From AV40 sp035568175 (GTDB lineage Bacteria; Verrucomicrobiota; Verrucomicrobiia; Chthoniobacterales; UBA10450), in NCBI GenBank assembly GCA_035568175.1, contig DATMON010000004.1, positions 434,001 to 498,000 of the forward strand: a stretch of 64,000 nt of DNA. The letters run 5' to 3'. The notes under the pieces were generated by a model. The model was not told the origin of the DNA and searched no databases. It saw only the letters and a list, made by a program, of their open reading frames with translations. A program made the translations under genes and the position numbers. Shown piece after piece: positions 7,826 to 17,370 of this stretch (position 1 is the stretch's first letter; every line of letters starts with the position of its first letter).

Positions 7826-8332
7826 CTATCGTCCGAGCGCATTGCGCGGTTTGGCCGTCGCGCTTGGCGTGGGCGAAATGCTTCCCGAGACCAGTTTTCC
7901 AGCCGCGTCGAAGACCGAGTACCCAACCTGCTTCCCGACGGAATTATACTTGTAGAGGATCTTGTTTATTACGGCGTCATCTTTCGCCAAATGGGTTTCC
8001 TGCTCCACCCGGCCGGCCTTGTCATACTTATATGTGCTCTTGAAGAGGAACTTTTCGTCCGGTCCAAAGACAACGCCGCTGACGAACCGGCCCGTATCAC
8101 CGATTTGATAGACGATCTTGCCTCGCATTTTCCCGTCGGATTCATTCGTGGTTGCGACTGCTTCATGTTTGGCGTTGTCGAATTGATAAACGGTGCGTGA
8201 ACCGTCGGCGTTGAGGCTAACTGTCACCCGAACGGCGTCGTTCGAATCGGGCGCGGGAGTTTGGGCGATGATGGGCCGGGGCCAATGCAGACTGATCGCG
8301 AGAACAAAGAGTGAGAGCAGGCAGCGCGACAT
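7826..8332 (-). CDS. Secreted protein with YD/RHS-like repeat segment
   Basis: A 168-aa protein with a clear signal peptide (about residues 1-23, cleavage after IIAQ-like). The mature part contains short beta-strand repeats: RTVYQFDNAKHE, STYKYDKAGRVEQET, LYKYNSVGKQVGYSVFDAAGKL, recalling YD/RHS-type repeats that form beta sheets. No enzyme motif is seen. It is transcribed divergently from mraZ; its 3' end lies just 2 bp from the MITE target duplication. Confidence 0.7.
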   Translation of the reverse strand: MSRCLLSLFVLAISLHWPRPIIAQTPAPDSNDAVRVTVSLNADGSRTVYQFDNAKHEAVATTNESDGKMRGKIVYQIGDTGRFVSGVVFGPDEKFLFKSTYKYDKAGRVEQETHLAKDDAVINKILYKYNSVGKQVGYSVFDAAGKLVSGSISPTPSATAKPRNALGR

Positions 8333-8411
8333 CGTTAGTGGGCGCAGTTTAAATAGGGCGAGCAGCAGGGCAAAGGGGTCAATTAATTTTTATTGACGGC
8401 TGGCACGGAAG

Positions 8412-8446
8412 GTGGTTAAAAGTGGTGAAAAGTGGGTTAGAATGGC
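8412..8446 (+). promoter_or_regulatory. MraZ operator upstream of mraZ
   Basis: GTGGT (8412-8416), GTGGT (8422-8426) and GTGGG (8432-8436), followed by ATGGC (8442-8446), are spaced exactly 10 bp apart with A-rich spacers. Known MraZ binding sites are tandem TGGG-type boxes with a 10-bp period upstream of mraZ. The array lies 19-53 bp before the mraZ ATG, so autoregulation of the dcw operon is expected. A possible -35 TTGACG at 8393-8398 precedes it. Confidence 0.75.
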
Positions 8447-8464
8447 AAACATCTCCACCCGCCA

Positions 8465-8914
8465 ATGGATACGCCTGAACAACGCTTCTACGCCGGCGAG
8501 TTTCGTCACTCCATCGACGAGAAGAATCGGATCACCATTCCCGCGCGCTGGCGACGCGGTGACACCGAGGAATTCATCATTCTTCCGGAAGCGACTCATC
8601 AGTTTCTTCTGGTCATGTCGCCTGAAGAATTTTCTCGTATGAGCGCGGCGGCGGAATCCGACCCGAACGTTTCCGCGCGCGACCGCCGAATTTTTTTCCG
8701 CCAACTCCATTCCCGGGCCGAGCACGGCGCCGCCGACAAACAAGGCCGCCTGGTTTTGCCGGAAGATCTTTGCAAAAAAGTCGGATTGAAAGGCGAAGTC
8801 GTCCTGGTCGGCAATCGCGGCCGCTTTGAAATTTGGAATTTGCAGCGTCGGAAACGCGCTCACGAGGAAGAGACGCCCACTTATCAGCACGTCGCCGATG
8901 TCCTTGGTTTGTAA
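8465..8914 (+). CDS. mraZ: Transcriptional regulator MraZ
   Basis: A 149-aa protein with two AbrB-like SpoVT/MraZ halves: GEFRHSIDEKNRITIPARWR (about residues 12-30) and GAADKQGRLVLPEDL (about 88-102), each with the D-x2-GR/NR-x-x-(I/L)P pattern. MraZ binds DNA as a ring and represses the dcw operon. First gene of the cluster, downstream of the 10-bp-period boxes at 8412-8446. Confidence 0.95.
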   Translation: MDTPEQRFYAGEFRHSIDEKNRITIPARWRRGDTEEFIILPEATHQFLLVMSPEEFSRMSAAAESDPNVSARDRRIFFRQLHSRAEHGAADKQGRLVLPEDLCKKVGLKGEVVLVGNRGRFEIWNLQRRKRAHEEETPTYQHVADVLGL

Positions 8915-9000
8915 TCAACCCAAATATGAACGCATTATTGTTTGAGCGGCCGGTTTGGTTTGCGACTGGTCCGCTCGTTTTGGAAGAGGAGCCGCAGGAA

Positions 9001-9927
9001 ATGGAAGATTTTACCTACCATCGTCCGGTGCTTGCCGCCGAAGCGGTGGAATTGCTCGCGCCGCACCCCGGCTCGCTGGTTGTCGATGGAACTGTCGGGG
9101 GCGGCGGTCATACCCAAGCCATTCTGAAAGCGGGCGCGGACGTTCTCGCCCTGGATCAAGATCCGGACGCAATCGAACAGGCGCGCGACGAGCTCGCCCA
9201 CTTTGGCGGTCGCGTTACCCTGCGACAGGCCAACTTCCGCGACGCGGACAAAATTCTCGACGAACTCGGCGTTCAGAAAATCGGCGGTGCCCTGCTCGAT
9301 CTCGGTGTTTCATCGCGCCAACTCGAGAATGCCACCCGCGGATTCAGCATGATGCGGAATGGTCCGCTCGATATGCGAATGGACCCAAGATCGACATTAA
9401 CGGCCGCGGATATTGTAAACGGCTATAGCGAAGAAGATCTGACCCGCTTATTCCGAGATCTCGGCGAAGAACCAGCCGCCCGCCGCATCGCCAGTTTGAT
9501 TGTGAAGATGCGTAAAGATGCGCCGTTTACCGAAACGCTCCAGCTCGCTCGCGCGATCGAAAAAGTCGTCGGCCGCCATGGGCGCAGGCATCCCGCGACG
9601 CAGGCATTTCAAGCGTTGCGAATGGAAGCGAACGATGAGCTGGGCGCGCTCGAAAAAGGCATGCGCGTTTTGACCCCGCGACTCGAATCGGGAGCGCGTA
9701 TTGCCGTTATCGCTTTTCATTCTCTCGAAGATCGAATCGTGAAAAATTTCATCCGCGATCACAGTCGCGAGTGGTTGGACCGACCGGAGTGGCCGGAACC
9801 ACGGCGCAATCCGGAATACGATTTGCGCACGATTACCTCCAAACCGATCGAGCCGGGCGAAAACGAGCGGCGAATGAATCCGCGCTCCCGGAGCGCGAAA
9901 TTGCGAGTGGCGGAGAAAATTGGATGA
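9001..9927 (+). CDS. rsmH: 16S rRNA m4C1402 methyltransferase
   Basis: RsmH (MraW) N4-methylates C1402 of 16S rRNA using S-adenosylmethionine. The SAM-binding motif DGTVGGGGHT lies near residue 25, LLDLGVSSRQLE near 98, and the C-terminal signature IAVIAFHSLEDRIVKNF near 236-252. ATG 9001 (308 aa) was chosen because DFTYHRPVLAAE is the normal family start; an in-frame ATG at 8926 would add 25 residues. It overlaps ftsL by ATGA. Confidence 0.93.
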   Translation: MEDFTYHRPVLAAEAVELLAPHPGSLVVDGTVGGGGHTQAILKAGADVLALDQDPDAIEQARDELAHFGGRVTLRQANFRDADKILDELGVQKIGGALLDLGVSSRQLENATRGFSMMRNGPLDMRMDPRSTLTAADIVNGYSEEDLTRLFRDLGEEPAARRIASLIVKMRKDAPFTETLQLARAIEKVVGRHGRRHPATQAFQALRMEANDELGALEKGMRVLTPRLESGARIAVIAFHSLEDRIVKNFIRDHSREWLDRPEWPEPRRNPEYDLRTITSKPIEPGENERRMNPRSRSAKLRVAEKIG

Positions 9928-10286
9928 GCCGCTCTCGAAAAAATTGGAACACGGTCAATGCTGCCTCACTCGCGCGCTGGATCGTGCTGACCACGTTCTT
10001 GGCGCTGATGGGGCTAAGTTACGTTTATCTGACCCTTCAACTTTATCATCTCGGCGACCGTAAAAAAGCGCTCGAAACCGAAGTGGCCAATTTGCGGATG
10101 CAAAATGAAGTGGCGAGCGCGCAAATTGCCGCGCTCACTTCGCGCTCAGCATTGCAACGCCGTTTGAAGGAAGGTTACCTAAAAATGATTCCTATCGCGG
10201 AACACAACATTGTTCGACTGACTTTGCCGGCGCGAAACCAGGAAGACGCTGTCCAACCAGTTTCCAATCAACGAGGCGCGAGATGA
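9924..10286 (+). CDS. ftsL: FtsL-like cell division protein
   Basis: A 120-aa bitopic protein: a short basic cytoplasmic N terminus, one membrane helix (about residues 18-40), then a periplasmic coiled-coil stretch (KKALETEVANLRMQNEVASAQIAALTS spans about 47-75). Size, topology and position between rsmH and ftsI match FtsL, a divisome scaffold that pairs with FtsB/DivIC. Sequence conservation of the family is low, so the name rests mainly on topology and context. ATGA overlaps at both ends. Confidence 0.8.
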   Translation: MSRSRKNWNTVNAASLARWIVLTTFLALMGLSYVYLTLQLYHLGDRKKALETEVANLRMQNEVASAQIAALTSRSALQRRLKEGYLKMIPIAEHNIVRLTLPARNQEDAVQPVSNQRGAR

Positions 10287-12043
10287 GATGGAACAGCCGA
10301 ACCAGATGCGCGATCGTTTGCTTCGGCTTTGTTCTCTTGTTCAGCGCGTTTTCGTTTCGCTTGATCTATCTCCAAATGATCAAGCACGACGAGTACGCTG
10401 GACTGGCGGCTGAAAAACACGTCATCAAGCAGCCCATTTTTGCCGAGCGCGGCACGATTCTCGACGCCAACAACGAAGTCCTAGCGCACAACGTTCCGGT
10501 AGAGACGGTGGTCGCTGATGCGACTCACCTGACTGAGGTTGAGGCGACTGTTGATCTTGTTAGCGGCGAGTTGAAGCTGCCGCGCACAGACGTTTCAGAA
10601 AAACTCCATAGCGACCGTCGATACATCGTCCTGAAACGCGAAGTGCCGAAAGCGATCACTGATTCGCTCCGGCAAAAACTGCGAGCCCGAAGTTTGCGCG
10701 GCATTTATTTCGAACAGGACGCGACCCGCATTTATCCCAACGGCGTAATGCTCTGCCACGTCATCGGCTTCACCGATTTTGAGCACCGTGGCATTCAAGG
10801 AGTGGAAGGTGCGCTCGACGATTATCTGCGCGGCCAGGACGGCTATCGTTACATCGAGCATAACCGCGCCGGCCAAGAGCTTGTGCTTTACCGCGGCCAG
10901 GAGCGGGCGCCGCGTAATGGCTATCAGGTGCATCTGACTATCGACCTTAATCTGCAAAACATTGTCGAAAACGAATTGGACGCCGCCATGCGCGAGTATT
11001 CGCCAAAGAAGGCGACCATCATCCTGATGCGCCCGCAAACCGGCGAAATTCTCGCCATGGCCAACCGGCCGGCATTCGACCTGAATCGCCGCTCCGACGC
11101 GAAACCCGAGCAAATGAAAAATCGCGCCATCTGCGACATGATGGAGCCGGGCTCGACCTTCAAAATTGTCACCGCCGCCGCGGCGCTCAACGAGCACAAG
11201 TTCCGCCTCGATTCCTACGTCTTTTGCGAAAACGGAGTGTGGAATTACGCCGGCACCGCGCTGCACGATCATGCCGCGTTCACCGATCTGAGCGTCAAAG
11301 ACATTCTGGTGAAATCGAGCAACATCGGCGCGGCCAAACTGGCCGTCAGCCTCGGCGATCAAAAATTTTATGAATACATCCGGCGTTTCGGCTTCGGGGA
11401 GCGAACCGGGATCGAATTACCTGGCGAAATTCCCGGGTTAATCCGGTCGCCCCAATCGTGGAGCAAAATCTCAATCACGCACATTCCGATGGGCCACGAA
11501 ATCGGCGTGACTCCGCTGCAAATGACCGCGGCCATGTGCGCAATCGCCAACGGCGGCAAATTAATGACGCCGCGCATCGTGAAATCGATCACGACCAGCG
11601 ATGGCAAGACAATCAGCTCGCTCGCCCCGATTGTTCTGCGCCAGGTCATCTCGCCGCAGACCGCCAGTCAAATTGGAAGCGCATTACGCGGCGTGGTCAG
11701 CGATCGCGGGACGGCTGCGGCTGCCGCGGTTCCCGGATTCATCATCGCCGGAAAAACTGGCACTGCCCAGAAGGTCGGTCCGAACGGCGGTTACGAGAAA
11801 GGCAAAGAAGTTGTGTCATTCTGCGGTTATCTGCCGGCGGAACATCCGGAATTTGTCGGACTGGTGGTGCTGGACGATGCCCAAACAAAACCCGAACAGA
11901 ATTACGGCGGTCAAGTCGCTGGACCAATCTTTTCCCGCATCGCGGAAAAGGCCGCCCGTTATCTCGATCTTGAGCCGCATGAGGAAATTCGCAAGGCCAT
12001 CCCGGTGGAGCGAGTTGCCTTAACCAACGCTTCGCGCCATTGA
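10283..12043 (+). CDS. ftsI: Division-specific penicillin-binding protein (FtsI/PBP3, class B)
   Basis: A 586-aa class B transpeptidase that cross-links septal peptidoglycan in the periplasm. One N-terminal anchor (about residues 9-30) is followed by the pedestal domain and the transpeptidase domain with all three penicillin-binding motifs: S291-x-x-K in GSTFK, S345-S-N in VKSSN, and K491-T-G in AGKTGTA. It partners with FtsW (17896-19032). Its ATG overlaps the ftsL stop. Confidence 0.95.
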   Translation: MRWNSRTRCAIVCFGFVLLFSAFSFRLIYLQMIKHDEYAGLAAEKHVIKQPIFAERGTILDANNEVLAHNVPVETVVADATHLTEVEATVDLVSGELKLPRTDVSEKLHSDRRYIVLKREVPKAITDSLRQKLRARSLRGIYFEQDATRIYPNGVMLCHVIGFTDFEHRGIQGVEGALDDYLRGQDGYRYIEHNRAGQELVLYRGQERAPRNGYQVHLTIDLNLQNIVENELDAAMREYSPKKATIILMRPQTGEILAMANRPAFDLNRRSDAKPEQMKNRAICDMMEPGSTFKIVTAAAALNEHKFRLDSYVFCENGVWNYAGTALHDHAAFTDLSVKDILVKSSNIGAAKLAVSLGDQKFYEYIRRFGFGERTGIELPGEIPGLIRSPQSWSKISITHIPMGHEIGVTPLQMTAAMCAIANGGKLMTPRIVKSITTSDGKTISSLAPIVLRQVISPQTASQIGSALRGVVSDRGTAAAAAVPGFIIAGKTGTAQKVGPNGGYEKGKEVVSFCGYLPAEHPEFVGLVVLDDAQTKPEQNYGGQVAGPIFSRIAEKAARYLDLEPHEEIRKAIPVERVALTNASRH

Positions 12044-12071
12044 CTTCCTGGCACAAGAATGGCGGATCCTC

Positions 12072-13553
12072 ATGCAGCTCAAAACTCTTCTCGCCGCGAT
12101 TCCCATTCGCGAAATCATCGGCCCAGTTGATCGCGCGGTGGAAAGCATCGCGTATGACTCGCGCCGTGTACAGAGGGATGGACTATTCGTGGCATTGCGC
12201 GGCGAAAAAAGCGATGGCCACAACTTCATCAGCCAGGCCATTGAAAAAGGCGCAGCGGTGATCGTCGCCGAGCGCGCCGAAAAACATTCCCGCGCCACCT
12301 GCGTCGTCGTCGAAAATACGCGCAGCGCGATGGCCGATCTGGCGGCGCGATTTTACAATTATCCCGCGCGAAAACTGAAACTCGCCGCCGTGACCGGCAC
12401 CAACGGCAAAACGACGACTACGTTTCTGATCAAACACATTTGCGAGAAGGCGGGAATGCGTTGCGGTTTGCTCGGGACCGTGCGTTACGAAATCGGCGAG
12501 CGCGTTCTGCCGGCTGCTCGCACAACTCCCGAATCGCTGGATCTTCAGGAGCTTCTCTCTCAAATCCTGAACGCCGGGTGCAAAGCTGCCGCGATGGAAG
12601 TTTCATCGATCGGCATTACGGAGGAACGCGTCCGCGAGATCGAGTGGGACGTCGCCGTCTTCACCAATCTGACGCAAGACCATCTCGATTATCACGGGAC
12701 AATGAAAAACTATTTCGACGCAAAGGCGAAATTGTTCGAGCGACTCGCCCAACAGCAGAAAAAAAAGAAACCGGTCGCGGTCATCAACATCGATGACCGT
12801 TACGGCCAACGGTTGGTCGCAAGGATCGACAAGAAGGTCTCGGTCGTAACATTCGGGATGGGATCGCGCGCTGATTTTCGCGCTTCCAATTATCGAATGG
12901 AATTTGCCGGCACGTCTTACCAGCTCGACGCTCGCGGGAAAAGTTATCTCGTGCGCGTGCCGCTGATCGGCCGCTTCAACGTTGCTAATTCGCTGGCCGC
13001 GCTGGCCGCCGCCAATGCGCTCGGCGTCGGTTTGCGCGAAGCAGTGCTCAGTCTCTCTAAATCTCCGCAAGTTCCCGGCCGGCTCGAGATCGTTCCAGCA
13101 AAACGGCAGTTCCAGGTCTTCGTCGATTACGCACACACGCCGGACGCATTGCTCAACGTCATAAAAACCTTGCGTGAACTTGCGCCGCGGCGGTTGATTG
13201 TCGTCTTCGGTTGCGGCGGAAATCGTGATCGTGAGAAGCGGCCACTGATGGGTCAGGTTGCCGATCGAAACGCCGATTACGCTATCATCACCTCTGATAA
13301 TCCGCGCAAAGAAGATCCCGACAAAATCATCGCGGAGGTCGAAAAAGGTTTTCGCGGCAGCCATTTTGAGAAAATCACCGATCGGGCGCAGGCGATTTCG
13401 CGCGCCGTCGAAATGGCTCAACCGCGTGACATCGTCTTGATCGCGGGCAAGGGTCACGAAAATTACCAGGAGTTCGCCGATCACACCGTGCCATTTGAAG
13501 ACATTCAAGTGGCGCGGCGGGCGGTCGAAAATCATCCGGTAGAATTTAAATGA
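12072..13553 (+). CDS. murE: UDP-MurNAc-tripeptide ligase (meso-diaminopimelate adding)
   Basis: MurE adds the third residue of the stem peptide to UDP-MurNAc-L-Ala-D-Glu using ATP. The 493-aa protein has the Mur ligase P-loop TGTNGKTTT near residue 110, the central-domain AMEVSSIGI/TNLTQDHLDYHG segment, and DNPR at residues 409-412, the signature for meso-diaminopimelate rather than lysine. This shows what the cell wall contains. A 28-bp gap separates it from ftsI; its stop overlaps murF by ATGA. Confidence 0.96.
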   Translation: MQLKTLLAAIPIREIIGPVDRAVESIAYDSRRVQRDGLFVALRGEKSDGHNFISQAIEKGAAVIVAERAEKHSRATCVVVENTRSAMADLAARFYNYPARKLKLAAVTGTNGKTTTTFLIKHICEKAGMRCGLLGTVRYEIGERVLPAARTTPESLDLQELLSQILNAGCKAAAMEVSSIGITEERVREIEWDVAVFTNLTQDHLDYHGTMKNYFDAKAKLFERLAQQQKKKKPVAVINIDDRYGQRLVARIDKKVSVVTFGMGSRADFRASNYRMEFAGTSYQLDARGKSYLVRVPLIGRFNVANSLAALAAANALGVGLREAVLSLSKSPQVPGRLEIVPAKRQFQVFVDYAHTPDALLNVIKTLRELAPRRLIVVFGCGGNRDREKRPLMGQVADRNADYAIITSDNPRKEDPDKIIAEVEKGFRGSHFEKITDRAQAISRAVEMAQPRDIVLIAGKGHENYQEFADHTVPFEDIQVARRAVENHPVEFK

Positions 13554-14944
13554 ACCCGTTGTCGATCTTACAAATCGCTGCGCTTTCCGGCGCCAAACTC
13601 GAACAAGGCGACGGAAAAATTTCGATCGAAAGAATCAGCACCGATTCACGAACCATTAAGAACGGTGAACTTTTCGTCGCCCTGCGAGGTGAAAATTTCG
13701 ACGGCCACAAATTTGTCGAAGCGACCGCCAAAGCCGGGGCAGCCGGAGCGATTGTCGATTCTAAATGGAACGGAAAAGTTCCGACCAATTTCGCGATCAT
13801 TCGGGCGGAGGACACGTTGCGCGCCTATCAGACTCTGGCCGCGAATTATCGAAAATCGCTTTCCATCAAAGTTCTCGCCATCACCGGCAGCAATGGAAAA
13901 ACGAGCACGAAAGATTTTGCCGCCTCGGTCCTTGGGCGAAAATTTCGGGTCACCAAAACACAGGGCAACTTCAACAATCACGTCGGATTGCCGCGCACGA
14001 TTCTGGAAGCAACATCGAACGACGAAATCGCGGTCTGGGAAATCGGGATGAATCATCCCGGCGAAGTCGGTCCGCTGGCAGAGATCGCAGCGCCAGACGC
14101 CGCCATTATCACTAATATCGGCGTTGCTCATATTGAGTTCATGCGAACGCGCGAGGCGATTGCGAAAGAAAAAGGCGCGCTGGCCGAGGCAGTCCCCGCC
14201 GAAGGAGCAGTTATTTTGAATGCGGACGATCCTTTCAGCAAAGGGATCGCTGAACGAACACGCGCTCATGTGATTTTTGCCGGAACGAAAGAAGGTGCGG
14301 TTCGGGCGATCGACATTCAACAAAGCGCCGGCGGATCGGAGTTCACCATTATCGAAGGCGCGCACCGTTGCCGCGCGCAGTTGCCTGTTCCCGGACTGCA
14401 CATGGTGCAGAATGCGCTGCTTGCGGTCGCGGCCGGCCGCGCTTTCGGTCTTTCTCTCGAAGAAGGGGCCGCTGGTCTCGCCAGCGCTCCCCTCACCAAA
14501 GCGCGTTTGCAGATCAAAGAGATCAACGGCGTGCAGTTTCTGGACGATAGCTACAACGCGAATCCTGATTCGATGAAAGCGGCACTGCAGACGTTGGTTG
14601 AATTGGACGCCGACGGCAAAAAAATCGCCGTGCTTGGTGAAATGCGAGAACTGGGAGAAGAAACACAGCGCGGCCACGAAGAAGTCGGCGAGGCTGCGGC
14701 CGCGTTCGGCATCGACCATTTGATCGGCATCGGCGAAATGGGCGCAATCATCTCACGCGCGGCAGAAAAGGCCGGACTCGAAAAAAGTACCGTTGTCGGA
14801 TCGACATCGGAAGCCGCCGCTGTGCTGTCGGAGATCGCGGCCCCGGGCGATCTCATCTTGATTAAAGGGAGCCGGCTCGCCCGAACCGAAGATGTGATCG
14901 AAGCATTCGCGAAACAGAGTTCGCCCGAAAGCGCGCACGTATGA
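13550..14944 (+). CDS. murF: UDP-MurNAc-tripeptide:D-Ala-D-Ala ligase
   Basis: MurF joins D-Ala-D-Ala to the UDP-MurNAc-tripeptide in the cytoplasm. 464 aa, with P-loop ITGSNGKTSTKD near residue 113, central motif WEIGMNHPGEVGPL, and C-terminal domain with DDSYNANPDSM. Codons 4-7 contain a TGTCGATCTT copy of the dispersed decamer (13560-13569). ATGA overlap with murE and a 4-bp overlap with mraY. Confidence 0.96.
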   Translation: MNPLSILQIAALSGAKLEQGDGKISIERISTDSRTIKNGELFVALRGENFDGHKFVEATAKAGAAGAIVDSKWNGKVPTNFAIIRAEDTLRAYQTLAANYRKSLSIKVLAITGSNGKTSTKDFAASVLGRKFRVTKTQGNFNNHVGLPRTILEATSNDEIAVWEIGMNHPGEVGPLAEIAAPDAAIITNIGVAHIEFMRTREAIAKEKGALAEAVPAEGAVILNADDPFSKGIAERTRAHVIFAGTKEGAVRAIDIQQSAGGSEFTIIEGAHRCRAQLPVPGLHMVQNALLAVAAGRAFGLSLEEGAAGLASAPLTKARLQIKEINGVQFLDDSYNANPDSMKAALQTLVELDADGKKIAVLGEMRELGEETQRGHEEVGEAAAAFGIDHLIGIGEMGAIISRAAEKAGLEKSTVVGSTSEAAAVLSEIAAPGDLILIKGSRLARTEDVIEAFAKQSSPESAHV

Positions 14945-16041
14945 TGTATTATCTTCACCGGCTGAGCGAGCAGATCGGCGGATTTAACGTTTTCTTTTAT
15001 GTCACCTTTCGCGCTGTGGCCGCGGCGATCACCGCCTTCATGGTCTCGCTCCTGTTCGGGAATTTCGTCATTCGAATTTTGACGGCACTAAAGCTCGGCC
15101 AACCGATTCGCCAGGCTGCTGAGGTTCATCGGCTCGCGGAGTTGCACGGCGGGAAACAAGGAACGCCGACGATGGGCGGCGTCATGATTATCGGCGCAGT
15201 TCTTATTTCCAGTTTTCTCTGGGCGCGTCCGGATAATCGCTTCGTCTGGCTCGCTCTCTTCGCCATGGTTTATCTCGGCGTACTCGGTTTCGTTGATGAT
15301 TATCTTAAAGTCACAAAGAAGAAATCCGACGGCGTCAGCGGCCGGATCAAACTTCTTTTTCAAATCACTCTGGCTCTCATTATCACAGCGGTTTTTCTCA
15401 CCAGCCCGCTCCTCGAAGTGCAGGCCCGCTCGCTTTACGTTCCATTCTTCAAATCACCGGTAGTCACGAACATGGGATGGTTCACCATCTTGTTTTTCGC
15501 GCTCGTGATTGTCGGATCGTCGAATGCCGTGAACCTGACCGACGGCTTGGACGGGCTCGCCATCGGTTGCACCATCACGGTCGCGTTCGCCTACGCGTTT
15601 CTTTCCTACGCCGCCGGAAATTTTCGGATCGCGGAATATTTACAGGTCCCCTTTTATCCTTTCACCGGCGAGCTCACCGTCGTTTGCGCCGCGATGATCG
15701 GCGCGGGCTTTGGGTTTCTTTGGTTCAATTGTCACCCGGCAAAAGTTTTCATGGGCGACACCGGCTCGCTCGCCATCGGCGGGTTGATCGGCGTGGTGGC
15801 GATCTGCTGCAAACAAGAATTGCTGCTTGTCGTCGTCGGCGGCGTTTTCGTCATCGAAGCGGTCTCGGTAATCCTCCAGGTTCTGAGTTTCAAACTCACC
15901 GGCAAACGAATTTTTGCGATGTCGCCGCTGCATCATCATTTTGAGCTCGTTGGTTGGAAAGAGAACACTGTCATCGTGCGGTTTTGGATTTTGTCCGGAA
16001 TTTTCGCCCTTCTCGGATTGGCGACTTTGAAGTTGAGGTAA
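14941..16041 (+). CDS. mraY: Phospho-MurNAc-pentapeptide transferase
   Basis: MraY transfers phospho-MurNAc-pentapeptide to undecaprenyl phosphate, making lipid I at the inner membrane. 366 aa with about 10 membrane spans. Signatures seen: GTPTMGG (about residue 75), GFVDDYLKVTKKKSDG (DDY, about 119), NLTDGLDGLA (about 198) and the C-terminal SPLHHHFE loop. ATG 14941 overlaps the murF stop. Confidence 0.97.
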   Translation: MMYYLHRLSEQIGGFNVFFYVTFRAVAAAITAFMVSLLFGNFVIRILTALKLGQPIRQAAEVHRLAELHGGKQGTPTMGGVMIIGAVLISSFLWARPDNRFVWLALFAMVYLGVLGFVDDYLKVTKKKSDGVSGRIKLLFQITLALIITAVFLTSPLLEVQARSLYVPFFKSPVVTNMGWFTILFFALVIVGSSNAVNLTDGLDGLAIGCTITVAFAYAFLSYAAGNFRIAEYLQVPFYPFTGELTVVCAAMIGAGFGFLWFNCHPAKVFMGDTGSLAIGGLIGVVAICCKQELLLVVVGGVFVIEAVSVILQVLSFKLTGKRIFAMSPLHHHFELVGWKENTVIVRFWILSGIFALLGLATLKLR

Positions 16042-16044
16042 AAC

Positions 16045-17370
16045 TTGCGTTACCGAAATCAAAACGTCGCAGTGCTCGGGGCCGGCTTAAGTGGCGCAGC
16101 CGCCGCCCTGTTGCTCAAGGCGGAAGGCGCAAACGTCACCGTCCTGGACAGTGCCGATGAGAACAAACTGCTCAAGTCCACGATCGACAATCTGCGCGCG
16201 CAGAACATTAATGTGATTTGCGGGCCCGCCGCCGACCAGGATTCGGCCAAATACGATTTCGTCGCTGCGAGTCCGGGAATCGATCCGGCATCCGCGCTGG
16301 CGCAGAATTTCTCCGGACGCAAGATCGACATCATCGGCGAGCTCGAGCTCGGATGGCGTTCCGCCGAGACGCCCGTCATTGCGATCACGGGCACCAACGG
16401 CAAAACGACCACAACGGAAATGCTCGCGCAAATGCTCAACGAGTGCGGACAGAAAACGATCGCCTGCGGCAACATTGGCAAACCGCTTTCCGAGGTCGCG
16501 CGCGAGAAAACCAAATACGACGTGCTCACGGTCGAAGTCAGTTCGTTCCAATTGGAGACGATCCGAACTTTTCGGCCATCGATCGCGCTCTGGTTGAATT
16601 TCGCGCCCGACCATCTCGATCGCTATCGCTCCGTCGCCGAATATCGCACCGCGAAATTGCGCCTCTTTGAAAATCAGACCGCGGACGACGTCGCGATTGT
16701 GAACGCTGCCGAAAGTTTGCCTGAGCTTCGCGCGCGCAAAATCACGTTCAGCGCCTACACGAATCGTGCCGACTTCCGCCTGGCCGAAGGCGCAATTGTT
16801 TTTGAAAACAAACCGGTGCTGCGCCTGAACCAGACAAAACTGCGCGGATTGCACAACATCGAGAACCTGATGGCTACGCTCGCCGCCGGTCATGCCCGTG
16901 GACTTGCGTTCGAGAAAATGGTCCCGCCGATTTGCGCCTACGAACCGCGGCCGCACCGGTGTGAATTTGTCAGGCAGATTGGTGGCGTCGATTACATCAA
17001 TGACTCCAAGGCGACTAATCTGGACGCAGTTGAGAAAGCGCTTCTGGCCCAAAGCAAACCGGTCATTCTCATCGCCGGCGGAAAAGACAAGGGCTTTACC
17101 TTTGAACCCCTTCGCGCGTTGGTGAAAGAAAAAGTTAGATCGACAATTTTGATCGGCGAAATGGCCGAACGAATCGCGCGCGATTGGGACGGCGCCGTTA
17201 AATCCGAGCTGGCCATATCGCTGGCCGATGCGGTCGAGCGCGCACGCGCCACCGCCAAATCCGGTGAAGTCGTTCTTTTTTCGCCGGGCACATCTTCCTT
17301 CGACATGTTCAAAAGTTATGCCGACCGCGGCGATCAGTTCCGCGCGCTCGTCCAAGCCCTCCCCAAATGA
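16045..17370 (+). CDS. murD: UDP-MurNAc-L-Ala:D-Glu ligase
   Basis: MurD adds D-glutamate to UDP-MurNAc-L-alanine. 441 aa, N-terminal Rossmann segment VAVLGAGLSGAAAALLL, P-loop ITGTNGKTTTTEM near residue 115, and the C-terminal domain with NDSKATNLDAVEKAL. The start is TTG at 16045, supported by an AGG-containing ribosome binding site (16036-16038) and by being 3 bp after the mraY stop. It overlaps the LysM gene by ATGA. Confidence 0.95.
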   Translation: MRYRNQNVAVLGAGLSGAAAALLLKAEGANVTVLDSADENKLLKSTIDNLRAQNINVICGPAADQDSAKYDFVAASPGIDPASALAQNFSGRKIDIIGELELGWRSAETPVIAITGTNGKTTTTEMLAQMLNECGQKTIACGNIGKPLSEVAREKTKYDVLTVEVSSFQLETIRTFRPSIALWLNFAPDHLDRYRSVAEYRTAKLRLFENQTADDVAIVNAAESLPELRARKITFSAYTNRADFRLAEGAIVFENKPVLRLNQTKLRGLHNIENLMATLAAGHARGLAFEKMVPPICAYEPRPHRCEFVRQIGGVDYINDSKATNLDAVEKALLAQSKPVILIAGGKDKGFTFEPLRALVKEKVRSTILIGEMAERIARDWDGAVKSELAISLADAVERARATAKSGEVVLFSPGTSSFDMFKSYADRGDQFRALVQALPK

